Below, one piece after another: positions 34,427 through 43,533 of a stretch of 64,000 nucleotides of DNA. Numbering within the stretch: the stretch's first letter is position 1; each line of letters starts with the position of its first letter. Made by a program: the position numbers and the translations under genes. This DNA is from Bacteroidota bacterium (lineage in GTDB: Bacteria > Bacteroidota > Bacteroidia > Bacteroidales > Dysgonomonadaceae), in the NCBI GenBank assembly GCA_023437305.1, contig JAEZGN010000009.1:248001-312000 (forward strand). The letters run 5' to 3'. The notes below the pieces were generated by a model. It worked only from the letters and a program-made list of their open reading frames with translations, did not search any database and was not told the origin of the DNA.

Positions 34427-35887
34427 TTATAAGAAATCGATAATATCCTTGCTATTCATACTCTCAATGCCCCATCTGGCAGCCGCTTTATCCCCTGCAA
34501 GTCCATGTATGTATACTCCCAGTATTGCCGCATGAGTACTACTATATCCTCTGGATAACAACCCTGTAATATATCCTGTGAGTATGTCTCCACTACCTCC
34601 TTTGGCCATCCCGCTGTTCCCAGTAGAGTTGAAATAGCAGTTGCCATCGGGTAAGCATATCATCGTGTGTGCTCCTTTCACGATAATGATCGATTTTATG
34701 TTGGCTGCATAGCGTCTCACAAGGTTTATTTTTTCTTCCCCGTTGTGCCATTCGCCAACCAAACGTTTGAGTTCTCCCGGGTGAGGTGTAAGAATACTGT
34801 TTTCCGGGATTCGCTGCTTTATATGGTAATTGTCTGCTAATATATTCAGAGCATCAGCATCGATTACAAAGGCTTGTTTGTATGAAGCAGTTAGTAGTTC
34901 TTTGAATGCCTCGCCTGTCTGGTGTCTCTGTCCAAGTCCGCAGCCGATGCCTATTGCGGTATATTTGGATAAATCTTTGGGTACAGAAGAGAAGTAATCT
35001 TCATCATCGAGGCTGAGCATTGCCGAAGGATAGTTTGCCTGTATTGCAAAGCGCTCGCTATAAGGTATGTGGGTGGTAACTAATCCGCATCCCGAGCGTA
35101 GGGCTGCCCCTGTGGCTAAGGTGGCTGCACCAGCCATTCCTTTCGATCCGCAAATAAGTAAAGCATGACCATAAGTACCTTTATGTCCGAATTTTTCTCG
35201 TTTGAGCGTTATGTCTTGTATATAGTCCTCTGTAATATAGTGGTATAGTGATGGGGTGCGCTCAATGTACTCTCTGCTAAGCCCAATCGGCAGGGTTATT
35301 ATTTCTCCGCAATACTCTCCGGCTTCGGGTAGAAGCATGGCAAGTTTTGGAAACTCTAGGGTGAGGGTAATATCCGCTTTTATAATTGTCTGATCTGTAT
35401 TGCCGAATTCGCTCATCATACCCGATGGAAGATCGATGGAAATCACTTGATTAGGCAATGAGTTAACCTTCTTGATAATAGATAATAAAGGCTCTTTTAA
35501 AGCTCCTTTTACACCTGTTCCCAAAAGCGAATCTATAAGTATCTGTTTATTGGAAATTCTATTTATATCTGTAACCCTTTCAATATAAGATGGGAGTCGT
35601 TCTAAATTGATCACGCATTCACTCGTCAGTTGCTCTTTCTCGAACGGAAGATATACCGAACAGTCATATCCTGCATGAAACAAAATGCGGGCAACAGCTA
35701 GTCCATCACCACCGTTATTTCCTTTTCCTATGAGGAATAAGAGGGGAGAGGCTTTACTTATATTGTTGCATATCCATTCAGCAATAGCATTAGAAGCTCT
35801 TTCCATCAGGTCGATAGAACTTATCGGTTCATGTTCAATAGTATATCTATCCGCTTCTTTTATCTGAGTGCCTGTTAATATTTTCAT
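34427..35887 (-). CDS. nnr: Bifunctional NAD(P)H-hydrate epimerase/dehydratase
   Basis: 486 residues with both repair domains. The N-terminal YjeF_N epimerase (about 1-210) has LLFLIGKGNNGGDGLAVAR and IDLPSGM. The C-terminal YjeF_C ADP-dependent NAD(P)HX dehydratase (about 225-486) has LLICGSKGMAGAA, LTPHPGELKRL and STGNSGMAKGGSGDILTG. It repairs hydrated NADH/NADPH. Full-length fusion as in E. coli. It lies 11 bp downstream of the B3/B4-domain gene, so the two are likely an operon. Confidence 0.92.
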   Translation of the reverse strand: MKILTGTQIKEADRYTIEHEPISSIDLMERASNAIAEWICNNISKASPLLFLIGKGNNGGDGLAVARILFHAGYDCSVYLPFEKEQLTSECVINLERLPSYIERVTDINRISNKQILIDSLLGTGVKGALKEPLLSIIKKVNSLPNQVISIDLPSGMMSEFGNTDQTIIKADITLTLEFPKLAMLLPEAGEYCGEIITLPIGLSREYIERTPSLYHYITEDYIQDITLKREKFGHKGTYGHALLICGSKGMAGAATLATGAALRSGCGLVTTHIPYSERFAIQANYPSAMLSLDDEDYFSSVPKDLSKYTAIGIGCGLGQRHQTGEAFKELLTASYKQAFVIDADALNILADNYHIKQRIPENSILTPHPGELKRLVGEWHNGEEKINLVRRYAANIKSIIIVKGAHTMICLPDGNCYFNSTGNSGMAKGGSGDILTGYITGLLSRGYSSTHAAILGVYIHGLAGDKAAARWGIESMNSKDIIDFL

Positions 35888-35898
35888 GGTCGTTACAT

Positions 35899-36561
35899 TT
35901 AATAATAGACTATCTTATCTTCTTCCGAGTCTGTATATTTTTTCAATAAGGCCTGCATATATTCAGCAGCCTCTTTCAAGCCATTTGTTCCGCTATATCC
36001 GTTTATCAAAGCCAAGAAATTAGTTGTTTCTACGCTTAGTTTTGTTCTTTCGTGGTCGCTTGTAGGTGTGCCTATGCCACCTAGGGAATCACGATATACC
36101 GGTAAACCTTCTATATTTAAGATACCTTTTCCGATACCTTCGTAAGGTTCGTTTTCTTTGCCTATACCCAAAGTTAAGCTGTCTCCTTGTATTTTATCTG
36201 CATCGAATCCACCTATCGAGTAGCCGGTCTTTATCGAAACAAGGTTGATGAGGTCAACCAATGTATCGATCTGGTATAATGGTAAATCACGTAATATACG
36301 ACGACATAAGGCTTCCGCAGACGGACGGTAGCGATTGGGGTCTTTCCCAAACTTCTTATATGCCTCTCGGGTGGCTGCGATAGCCGGATTCTTTTTTATA
36401 TCTTCTATCTCGTGATTTGCTTTATATTCTTCTGATAATATGTTGATTTCGTCCCACAACTGCTTATTGTATGGAGTGTTTTTTACCTTCGCAAAAATAG
36501 CAGCTCCGTGAAAGTCGGGCCAAAGGTTCTTGATCTCTTCCGATATGTTTATTCTTATCAT
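35899..36561 (-). CDS. B3/B4 tRNA-editing-domain protein
   Basis: 220 residues. It is homologous to the B3/B4 (editing) domain of phenylalanyl-tRNA synthetase beta subunit, here free-standing. Segments NPAIAATREAYKKFGKDPNRYRP and LVDLINLVSIKTGYSIGGFD match the family. Free-standing B3/B4 proteins are thought to deacylate mischarged tRNAs or act on other acyl substrates; the substrate here is unproven. First gene of a pair with nnr. A two-block repeat with a -7-like core lies upstream on this strand. Confidence 0.85.
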   Translation of the reverse strand: MIRINISEEIKNLWPDFHGAAIFAKVKNTPYNKQLWDEINILSEEYKANHEIEDIKKNPAIAATREAYKKFGKDPNRYRPSAEALCRRILRDLPLYQIDTLVDLINLVSIKTGYSIGGFDADKIQGDSLTLGIGKENEPYEGIGKGILNIEGLPVYRDSLGGIGTPTSDHERTKLSVETTNFLALINGYSGTNGLKEAAEYMQALLKKYTDSEEDKIVYY

Positions 36562-36581
36562 GATACAAAATTACTTTAGAG

Positions 36582-36635
36582 AAAAAAGTGACAAAAGTAA
36601 CAGGTGTTTGTATGTTTCTGATCTGTCACCTTTTT
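36582..36635 (-). repeat. Two-block intergenic repeat, copy 3 (reverse)
   Basis: Read on the minus strand: AAAAAGGTGACA, then GTTACTTTTGTCAC (complement of 36588-36601), pitch 28 nt. TACTTTTG lies 30 nt before the B3/B4 gene, the same relation to a start codon as copy 1. Confidence 0.7.
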
Positions 36636-36737
36636 GGTTCCACGTATATATAATAGATAAATTGATACACTCAAAGATACACTTTTTCACAGATAAAAGT
36701 TCTACCTTTACCATTCGTAAATTATAGTTCATTTTTC

Positions 36738-38252
36738 ATGTCTCATTCTCAAAAAGCCTCAAAACAGCTTCATCCTGTCATGTTTGCAGGAACGGGCAGC
36801 GATGTGGGTAAAAGTATAATCACTGCGGCGTTTTGCCGTATCTTTCTACAGGATGGTTATCGTCCTGCACCTTTCAAAGCGCAAAATATGGCGTTGAACT
36901 CCTATGCTACACCCGAAGGGCTGGAGATAGGGCGTGCACAGGCTGTACAGGCCGAAGCTGCGGGCGTACCTTGCCATACGGATATGAATCCTTTGCTGTT
37001 GAAGCCGACTACAGACAAGGTTTGTCAAGTTGTGCTTAATGGAAAGCCGGTAGGTAATCAACACGCTTATGAGTACTTTAGAGTAGAAGGTAGAGAGCAA
37101 CTCCGCAAAGAGGTAAATGATGCATTCGACCGTTTAGCGCAGCGATACAATCCTGTGGTGATGGAGGGTGCAGGCAGTATTTCGGAGATAAACTTGCGGG
37201 CTGTGGATTTGGTAAATATGCCCATGGCTATACATGCCAAAGCCGATGTAATATTGGTGGCGGATATCGATAGGGGAGGTGTTTTTGCTTCTGTCTATGG
37301 TTCTATTATGTTGCTCACCGAAGAAGAAAGAAAGCATGTAAAAGGTATTCTTATCAATAAGTTCAGGGGAGATATCCGCTTGTTCGAATCGGGTGTTAAG
37401 ATGATAGAAGACCTTTGCCAAATACCGGTAATTGGCGTTGTGCCATACTATAAGGATATTTATATAGAAGAGGAAGACTCTGTGATGCTGCAAACAAAGA
37501 ATCTTCAGGCCACACATGGGAAGGTGAATGTTGCAGTCGTATTACTAAGGCACTTATCTAATTTTACTGACTTTAATGTATTGGAGCGCGACCCGCGTGT
37601 ACATCTTTATTATACCAATAATACAGATGAAATAGAAAAGGCAGACATCGTACTCATACCCGGCAGTAAGAGTACTCTTTCCGACTTATACGAGATCCGT
37701 CACAACGGTGTAGCCCAAAGTATTGTAAAAGCCCATAAAAACGGAGCAACAGTAGTCGGTATCTGTGGCGGCTATCAGATAATGGGGCAGGAGGTTTGCG
37801 ATCCCAATCATGTGGAAAGTAATATAGAACGCTTACCTGGACTAGGTCTACTGCCTATAACAACACAGATGGAAGGCGAAAAAGTAACCCGTCAGGTGAA
37901 GTTCTCTTTCTTGAATACCCAATCTGTATGTGAAGGCTACGAAATTCATATGGGAGCAACCACTCCGGTAGAGAATGCAAAACAAGCTTCTTTAAATAGA
38001 CTGGAAGATGGCCGAGAAGACGGATATTTTGTAAGTGAGAAATGTTTTGGCACATATATACATGGTATTTTAGACAATGGAGTAGTTATAGATTATCTTT
38101 TATCTCCTTATGCCGATAAACTATCCGATACGCCTTTCGACTTCAAGGCGTTCAAAGAAGAACAATATAATAAGTTGGCAGACCATGTTCGTAAGCATGT
38201 GGATATGGATTTGGTTTATAAAATAATGACAGATAACAACGGCTTATCATGA
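36738..38252 (+). CDS. cobQ: Cobyric acid synthase
   Basis: 504 residues, the family length. The N-terminal dethiobiotin-synthetase-like domain (MFAGTGSDVGKSIITAAF, residues ~15-35) amidates peripheral carboxylates of adenosylcobyrinic acid with ATP. The C-terminal class I glutaminase domain has nucleophile Cys343 (VVGICGGYQIMG) and His442 (GTYIHGILDN). It opens a three-gene block with cobD and cbiB (4- and 10-bp overlaps), showing an operon. No cobalamin riboswitch was seen in the 176 bp upstream. Confidence 0.95.
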   Translation: MSHSQKASKQLHPVMFAGTGSDVGKSIITAAFCRIFLQDGYRPAPFKAQNMALNSYATPEGLEIGRAQAVQAEAAGVPCHTDMNPLLLKPTTDKVCQVVLNGKPVGNQHAYEYFRVEGREQLRKEVNDAFDRLAQRYNPVVMEGAGSISEINLRAVDLVNMPMAIHAKADVILVADIDRGGVFASVYGSIMLLTEEERKHVKGILINKFRGDIRLFESGVKMIEDLCQIPVIGVVPYYKDIYIEEEDSVMLQTKNLQATHGKVNVAVVLLRHLSNFTDFNVLERDPRVHLYYTNNTDEIEKADIVLIPGSKSTLSDLYEIRHNGVAQSIVKAHKNGATVVGICGGYQIMGQEVCDPNHVESNIERLPGLGLLPITTQMEGEKVTRQVKFSFLNTQSVCEGYEIHMGATTPVENAKQASLNRLEDGREDGYFVSEKCFGTYIHGILDNGVVIDYLLSPYADKLSDTPFDFKAFKEEQYNKLADHVRKHVDMDLVYKIMTDNNGLS

Positions 38253-39253
38253 TCAACGGGCACGGAGACGATATATATAACTACGGTAAGAAGATCGTAA
38301 GTAATTTCAGTTCTAATATATATACCCGGCAAGACTTGTCTGTATTGGATGATTATTTGTGTTCTCGTATAGCGTCAATACACTCGTATCCCGAGCCGGA
38401 TGCAATCTCTCTTTCAAGATTGATAGCAGATCAAAACCAAGTAGCTACAAATACTATCTGCATAACAAATGGTGCTACCGAAGCCATTTATATGATAGCT
38501 CAGACTTTTAGAGGAAAACACTCTGCTGTTATTCACCCTACCTTTAGCGAATACGGAGACGCCTGTTTGGTAAATGGCCATATTGTCAGTATGGTAAAAT
38601 CTATAGATGATGTCCCGGAGCAAGCAGATATCGTTTGGCTTTGTAACCCTAATAATCCTACAGGAACGGTTACAGATAAAGAGACGTTGAAAGAATATAT
38701 CATATCTTATCCTGAGAAATATATTGTTATAGATCAGTCTTATGAATATTTTACAACCAAATCGCTGTTTTCTGTATCGGAAGCAATGCAATACAACAAT
38801 GTGATATTGTTACATTCTATGACAAAGCATTATGCTATTCCCGGACTTCGGTTGGGATATATAACGGCCTGTTCAGAAACATTGGCATTGATTTCTAAAT
38901 ATTGTATGCCTTGGTCTGTAAACGGATTGGCAATAGAGGCGGGTAAATTCCTATTGGAGAATGGTGCTGATATAATAAAGATTGAAGAATATATTGCAGA
39001 AGCAAAACGCTTCCATAAGGCATTATTACAAATAGAAAGATTAAAGGTGTATGATACCGATACGCATTTTTTCTTATGCCGATTGACTGATAGAAAAGCT
39101 TCGGAACTAAAAGATTATTTGATTCAAAAACATGGCATACTAATCCGTGATGCTTCTAATTTTTATGGCTTGAATGAACATTATTTCCGTGTTGCAACAC
39201 AGTCGCCCGAAGAAAACAATGCGTTTGTAAAAGCAATTAAAGAATGGATATAA
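38249..39253 (+). CDS. cobD: L-threonine-O-3-phosphate decarboxylase (CobD-type aminotransferase fold)
   Basis: A 334-residue PLP enzyme of the class I/II aminotransferase fold. Lys193 in SMTKHYAIPGLRLGY is the PLP Schiff-base lysine. In cobalamin synthesis it makes (R)-1-amino-2-propanol phosphate, the linker attached by CbiB. In some organisms the equivalent gene is called cobC. Order cobQ-cobD-cbiB with overlapping ends strongly supports this function over histidinol-phosphate aminotransferase, which it resembles. Confidence 0.85.
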   Translation: MINGHGDDIYNYGKKIVSNFSSNIYTRQDLSVLDDYLCSRIASIHSYPEPDAISLSRLIADQNQVATNTICITNGATEAIYMIAQTFRGKHSAVIHPTFSEYGDACLVNGHIVSMVKSIDDVPEQADIVWLCNPNNPTGTVTDKETLKEYIISYPEKYIVIDQSYEYFTTKSLFSVSEAMQYNNVILLHSMTKHYAIPGLRLGYITACSETLALISKYCMPWSVNGLAIEAGKFLLENGADIIKIEEYIAEAKRFHKALLQIERLKVYDTDTHFFLCRLTDRKASELKDYLIQKHGILIRDASNFYGLNEHYFRVATQSPEENNAFVKAIKEWI

Positions 39254-40188
39254 AACTCTTGTATACTCTTTTGCCTTTGCTGGTAGGCTGGACTGCCGAC
39301 AAATTGTTTGGCGATCCCCGCTGGCTGCCGCATCCTGTGGTGGCTATGGGTAAAATTATAGCATGGGGCGAAAAGCGACTCAACAAAGGAAATAAACGAA
39401 TGATGAAAGGAGCTTTATTCTCTATTATTCTGATTTTATCGAGCTACCTTGTTCTTTTCTTTATTATTAAAGGATTGGATTATGTAAATCCATATCTGTC
39501 TATAGCCTTTTCTTCTGTCGTGGTTTTCTTTTGCCTTGCAGGTAAGACTTTGATAGATGAGGTCAGAAATGTTTTTGTGGCTGTCGACTCTTCGGTCGAA
39601 GAAGGACGAAAACAAGTAGCCCGTATCGTCGGACGTGATACTTCTGCTTTATCGCCACAGCAGATACGAACGGCTGCGTTAGAAACATTATCCGAAAATC
39701 TTAGTGACGGAGTTATCGCTCCATTATTCTGGTTTATACTTCTGGGTGTACCCGGGATGTTTGCCTATAAGATGGTCAATACGCTAGACTCTATGATTGG
39801 ATATAAGAGCGATCGGTATAAGCAATTTGGATGTTGGGCTGCACGGATAGATGATGTTGCAAATTATATTCCTGCACGTTTGACATCTTTATTGATGATA
39901 GTTGTAAGTGGAAAAATCTCATTACTATCTTTTGTCCGAAAGTTTGGCTCTCAGCATGCAAGTCCCAACTCCGGCTATCCTGAGGCAGCTTTAGCAGGTA
40001 TTCTTGATTGTCGCTTTGGTGGATCGAATGTCTATTTCGGACAACGGGTCGAAAAGCCTTATATCGGATATAATGATAAAGAACTGACTTATGCAGACCT
40101 TAAAATTGCTATTCGTGTCAATATCCGTACGGAGATATTGATGGTCTTTGCCGTATGTGTCGATCTGTTTTTACTGTCGTACTTTTAA
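39244..40188 (+). CDS. cbiB: Adenosylcobinamide-phosphate synthase
   Basis: A 314-residue polytopic membrane protein. It attaches the aminopropanol phosphate to adenosylcobyric acid. Signatures are ADKLFGDPRWLPHPVVAMGK near the N-terminus and ALETLSENLSDGVIAPLFW and MVNTLDSMIGYKSDRY in the middle. It overlaps cobD by 10 bp. It ends the first cobalamin block; the next gene belongs to the hexuronate cassette. Confidence 0.92.
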   Translation: MDIKLLYTLLPLLVGWTADKLFGDPRWLPHPVVAMGKIIAWGEKRLNKGNKRMMKGALFSIILILSSYLVLFFIIKGLDYVNPYLSIAFSSVVVFFCLAGKTLIDEVRNVFVAVDSSVEEGRKQVARIVGRDTSALSPQQIRTAALETLSENLSDGVIAPLFWFILLGVPGMFAYKMVNTLDSMIGYKSDRYKQFGCWAARIDDVANYIPARLTSLLMIVVSGKISLLSFVRKFGSQHASPNSGYPEAALAGILDCRFGGSNVYFGQRVEKPYIGYNDKELTYADLKIAIRVNIRTEILMVFAVCVDLFLLSYF

Positions 40189-40275
40189 ATAATTGCCCTT
40201 TCATCCAAAATATGTTGTTTAGCATAATGATATTATTTATCTACTTGTAATCAGTTGTTTATGTTTTATTGATTA

Positions 40276-40297
40276 AATATGTGTGCGCACACATATT
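40276..40297. promoter_or_regulatory. Palindromic operator for the LacI-family regulator
   Basis: A perfect 22-bp palindrome with half-site AATATGTGTGC and no spacer, typical of LacI-type operators in having a central CG. Its right end overlaps the -33 TTG box (40296-40298), so binding would block transcription initiation. Confidence 0.75.
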
Positions 40298-40325
40298 GTT
40301 TGCTAATCTTAAAAGATTAATTTTG
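40296..40325 (+). promoter_or_regulatory. Promoter of the hexuronate cassette
   Basis: TTG (40296-40298), 19 nt, TAATTTTG (40318-40325). A second palindrome TAATCTT/AAGATTA (40304-40319) lies between the boxes. Predicted start near 40332. Confidence 0.7.
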
Positions 40326-40368
40326 CAATCAAGTAATATGTATACAGACATACAGTTTCTATCGAAAT

Positions 40369-41433
40369 ATGAATATACGAATTATAGATATAGCCCGCAT
40401 GGCTGGTGTTTCCACCGGTACGGTCGACAGGGTACTGCACAATAGGGGAAGAGTATCAGAAGAGAAAAGAGCCAAAGTAGAAAAGGTTCTGAAAGAAATA
40501 AACTACGAGCCGAATATGGTCGCCCGTTTTCTGGCATCAAAGAAGAGTTACAAGTTTGCTATTCTTGCGCCCACTTATTCTTCCGGCGATTATTGGCAGT
40601 TGGTTTGTGAAGGCATTGATAAAGCTACAGATGAATTGAAGAAATTCAATATAAGTACAGAGTACTTTCTTTTCAATCAATATGATCGATTTTCCTTTGT
40701 CAGTGCCGTTAATTCTTTTAAAGAAAAGGAGTTTGACGGCGTGTTGATTGCTACTCTGTTTGGTGATTATGTTATCAAGTTGTCAAAAGAGCTGGACGCT
40801 AAAGGCATGCCATACATTTATATAGATTCGGGTATATCGGGGCAAAAAGACCTTTCTTACTTTGGCGGCGACTCATTCGGTACAGGTGTGATTGCTGCTA
40901 AGCTTTTATTGAGCGAGGTAGGAACGGCAGCTGATATTATAATAGCCCATATACGTTTCAGATATAAGGAGATATCTGTACAAATGAAAACCCGTGAAAA
41001 CGGATTTATGGAATATCTCCAGAACAACAACTTTAGGGGGAATATTCATCATATTGAAATCAACCCCGATGATTATACGATGAGTCTTCTTCAGGTTAAA
41101 GATATTATCAATAATAGTCAGGGGTTAGTAGGAGGAATCGTTCTCAATTCACGAATATATGAACTGGTTACCCTCTTAGAAAAACTTGATGCCGATCAGC
41201 AAAATAAGATCAGGCTGGTAGGGCATGACGCTATAGAACGAAACGTAAAAGGACTGAGAGAAGGGCGTATATCTTTCATCCTATCGCAGCGTCCCGAGCT
41301 GCAAGGATATGACGCCCTGAAAGCAATGGGAAACTATTTCTTATTCAAGCAAGCTCCCGAGAAAGTAAACTATATGCCGATAGATATACTCATAAAAGAA
41401 AACGTTGACTATTACAGTAATTATAAACTATGA
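40369..41433 (+). CDS. LacI family transcriptional regulator
   Basis: 354 residues. The N-terminal helix-turn-helix (IIDIARMAGVSTGTVDRVLH) and hinge (YEPNMVARFLAS) are canonical; the effector domain is of the periplasmic-binding type (FAILAPTYSSGDYWQ). It heads an operon with an SDR reductase (4-bp overlap) and uxuA, so its effector is probably a hexuronate or an aldonate. The palindrome in its promoter suggests autorepression relieved by that sugar acid. Confidence 0.9.
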   Translation: MNIRIIDIARMAGVSTGTVDRVLHNRGRVSEEKRAKVEKVLKEINYEPNMVARFLASKKSYKFAILAPTYSSGDYWQLVCEGIDKATDELKKFNISTEYFLFNQYDRFSFVSAVNSFKEKEFDGVLIATLFGDYVIKLSKELDAKGMPYIYIDSGISGQKDLSYFGGDSFGTGVIAAKLLLSEVGTAADIIIAHIRFRYKEISVQMKTRENGFMEYLQNNNFRGNIHHIEINPDDYTMSLLQVKDIINNSQGLVGGIVLNSRIYELVTLLEKLDADQQNKIRLVGHDAIERNVKGLREGRISFILSQRPELQGYDALKAMGNYFLFKQAPEKVNYMPIDILIKENVDYYSNYKL

Positions 41434-42245
41434 AAAAAAACATATTCGATATCCAAGATAAAGTTGTAGCCATTACAGGAGGCTATGGTATATTAGGTGC
41501 ACAGATGGCAGAATACTTAGCAGAGCAAGGTGCTAAAGTTGTTATCCTCGGTCGTTCTAAAGAAAAGGGTGAAGCCCTTGCTAAGAAAATAAGACTAGCG
41601 GGCAATGAGGCCGCCTTCTTTGTTTCGGATGTTTTGAACAAAGCCAACCTTGAAGAAAATAGAGAAGCGATAGTCCGCAAATATGGCAAAATAGATGTGC
41701 TGATAAATGCAGCTGGAGGGAATATGGCGGGTGCTACTATTCCGCCCGATAAAACGATCTTCGATATCGATGTTAGTGCATTTCGAGATGTGATAGATCT
41801 CAATCTCTTTGGTTCGGTATTACCTACTTTGGTTTTTGCAAAGGCGATGGTAGACAATGGCAAAGGGAATATAATCAATATTGCTTCCGAGTCTTCGTTT
41901 CGCCCGTTAACTCGTGTAATGGGCTATGGTGTGGCAAAAGCTGCTGTAGCCAATTTTACAAAGTATATGGCCGGAGAGTTGTCTCTCAAATTTGGGGATA
42001 ACTTTCGGGTGAATGCCATTGCTCCGGGCTTCTTCATTACCGAGCAAAACCGTTCGCTATTGCTTAATCCTGATGGTTCGTATACCGATCGGGCAAAGTC
42101 AATTATAGCACATACGCCATTTCGTCGATTTGGAGAATCGGATGAACTGTTAGGCTCAATTCACTATTTGGTAAGCGATGCGTCGGGTTTTGTAAATGGT
42201 TCTATTCTTGTTGTAGACGGAGGATTCGATTCATTTACTATTTGA
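41430..42245 (+). CDS. SDR oxidoreductase, probable D-fructuronate reductase (mannonate dehydrogenase)
   Basis: 271 residues, classical SDR. ITGGYGILGAQM is the NAD(P)-binding Gly motif, NAAGG follows the fourth strand, Ser of ASESSFRP and YGVAKAA (Tyr-x-x-x-Lys) form the catalytic set. It precedes uxuA by 31 bp. SDR-type fructuronate reductases replace UxuB in many Bacteroidetes, so it probably reduces D-fructuronate to D-mannonate. The substrate is inferred from context. Confidence 0.8.
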   Translation: MKKNIFDIQDKVVAITGGYGILGAQMAEYLAEQGAKVVILGRSKEKGEALAKKIRLAGNEAAFFVSDVLNKANLEENREAIVRKYGKIDVLINAAGGNMAGATIPPDKTIFDIDVSAFRDVIDLNLFGSVLPTLVFAKAMVDNGKGNIINIASESSFRPLTRVMGYGVAKAAVANFTKYMAGELSLKFGDNFRVNAIAPGFFITEQNRSLLLNPDGSYTDRAKSIIAHTPFRRFGESDELLGSIHYLVSDASGFVNGSILVVDGGFDSFTI

Positions 42246-42275
42246 TACATACTGAATATAAGAAAAAAATAATAT

Positions 42276-43448
42276 ATGATACTTAGCGAACAAACATGGA
42301 GATGGTACGGACCAAATGATCCGGTATCATTGTCGGATATAAAGCAAGCAGGGGCAACAGGCATTGTAACCGCACTGCATCATATCAAGAATGGTGAAGT
42401 GTGGACAGTGGAAGAAATACAAAAGCGCAAAGATATAATTGAAACTGCCGGTCTCAGGTGGTCTGTTGTCGAAAGCATCCCTGTGCATGAACATATAAAA
42501 ACGCAGGAAGGAGACTACCCAAAGTACATTGAGAACTATAAAGAAAGCATTCGTAACCTAGCCAAATGCGGCATTACAATTGTGACATACAATTTTATGC
42601 CAGTGCTGGATTGGACACGTACCGACTTGGCTTATACAATGCCCGACGGGTCGAAGGCCTTACGCTTCGAGCGTGCGGCTTTTATGGCATTCGAATTGTT
42701 TATACTAAAACGTCCCGGTGCAGAGCAAGAATACTCTTCGGAAGATATTGCTAAAGCGAAGAAACGCTTCGAAGAAATGACGCAGGAGGATAAAGACCTA
42801 TTAGTCCGTAATATGATTGCCGGACTACCGGGTGCAGAAGAAAGCTTTACCCTTGAAGAGTTTCGAGCGCAGCTCGACCGTTATAGAGATATAGATGCAG
42901 AAACGCTACGAAAAAACCTGATAGAGTTCGTAAAAGAGATTGCGCCTGTTGCCGATGAGGCAGGTGTGAAGCTGGCTATCCATCCCGATGATCCGCCATA
43001 TCCGATTTTAGGATTACCTCGCATTCTGAGCACGGAATCAGACTTTAATAAATTGGTTGAAGCTGTACCTAACAAGTCTAACGGACTATGCTTTTGCACA
43101 GGTTCATTCGGAGTACGTGCCGATAACGACTTGCCTAATATGATCAAACGCCTAGGCGACAGAGTCAACTTCGTGCATTTGCGTTCTACTCAGCGTGATG
43201 CGGAGGGCAACTTTTACGAGGCAAATCATCTCGAAGGCGATGTGGACATGTATGGCGTGATGAAAGGATTCTTGGAAATACAACAGCAGCGTAATATATC
43301 TATCCCTTTCCGCCCCGATCACGGACATCAGATGATTGACGATCTGAACAAGAAAACCAATCCGGGGTATTCCTGTATTGGTCGCCTCAGGGGCTTGGCT
43401 GAACTTCGGGGCTTGGAATTGGGTATAGCTAAGACGCTATATCAGTAA
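42276..43448 (+). CDS. uxuA: D-mannonate dehydratase
   Basis: 390 residues, the family length. It dehydrates D-mannonate to 2-keto-3-deoxygluconate in glucuronate catabolism. Motifs include TWRWYGPNDPVSL at the N-terminus, LAIHPDDPPYPILG (about residue 235) and HLRSTQRDAEGNFYEANHLEGD-type and FRPDHGHQM segments that carry metal ligands. It is the last gene of the regulator-reductase-uxuA operon. The GH2 gene that follows is on the opposite strand. Confidence 0.95.
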   Translation: MILSEQTWRWYGPNDPVSLSDIKQAGATGIVTALHHIKNGEVWTVEEIQKRKDIIETAGLRWSVVESIPVHEHIKTQEGDYPKYIENYKESIRNLAKCGITIVTYNFMPVLDWTRTDLAYTMPDGSKALRFERAAFMAFELFILKRPGAEQEYSSEDIAKAKKRFEEMTQEDKDLLVRNMIAGLPGAEESFTLEEFRAQLDRYRDIDAETLRKNLIEFVKEIAPVADEAGVKLAIHPDDPPYPILGLPRILSTESDFNKLVEAVPNKSNGLCFCTGSFGVRADNDLPNMIKRLGDRVNFVHLRSTQRDAEGNFYEANHLEGDVDMYGVMKGFLEIQQQRNISIPFRPDHGHQMIDDLNKKTNPGYSCIGRLRGLAELRGLELGIAKTLYQ

Positions 43449-43457
43449 TTATTATAG

Positions 43458-43527
43458 CTTGTCATTCTGAATGTAGTGAATATTCTCTATCGGATATGAG
43501 ATACTTGATTTCATTCAGAATGATAAG
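43458..43527. repeat. TCATTCTGAA-type repeat with terminal inverted arms
   Basis: Arms 43458-43473 and 43512-43527 (CTTGTCATTCTGAATG and its near complement, one G.U) flank a 38-nt centre containing a second inverted segment. Repeats of this TCATTCTGAA type are common in Bacteroidetes genomes. It lies between convergent uxuA and GH2 genes and could also act as a terminator. Confidence 0.6.
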
Positions 43528-43533
43528 TCCTAT

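Noticed and set aside
36570..36737. Cobalamin riboswitch before cobQ
   Set aside because: The gap is too short and shows no B12-box-like core; the same holds for 46360-46702 and 6476-6898.
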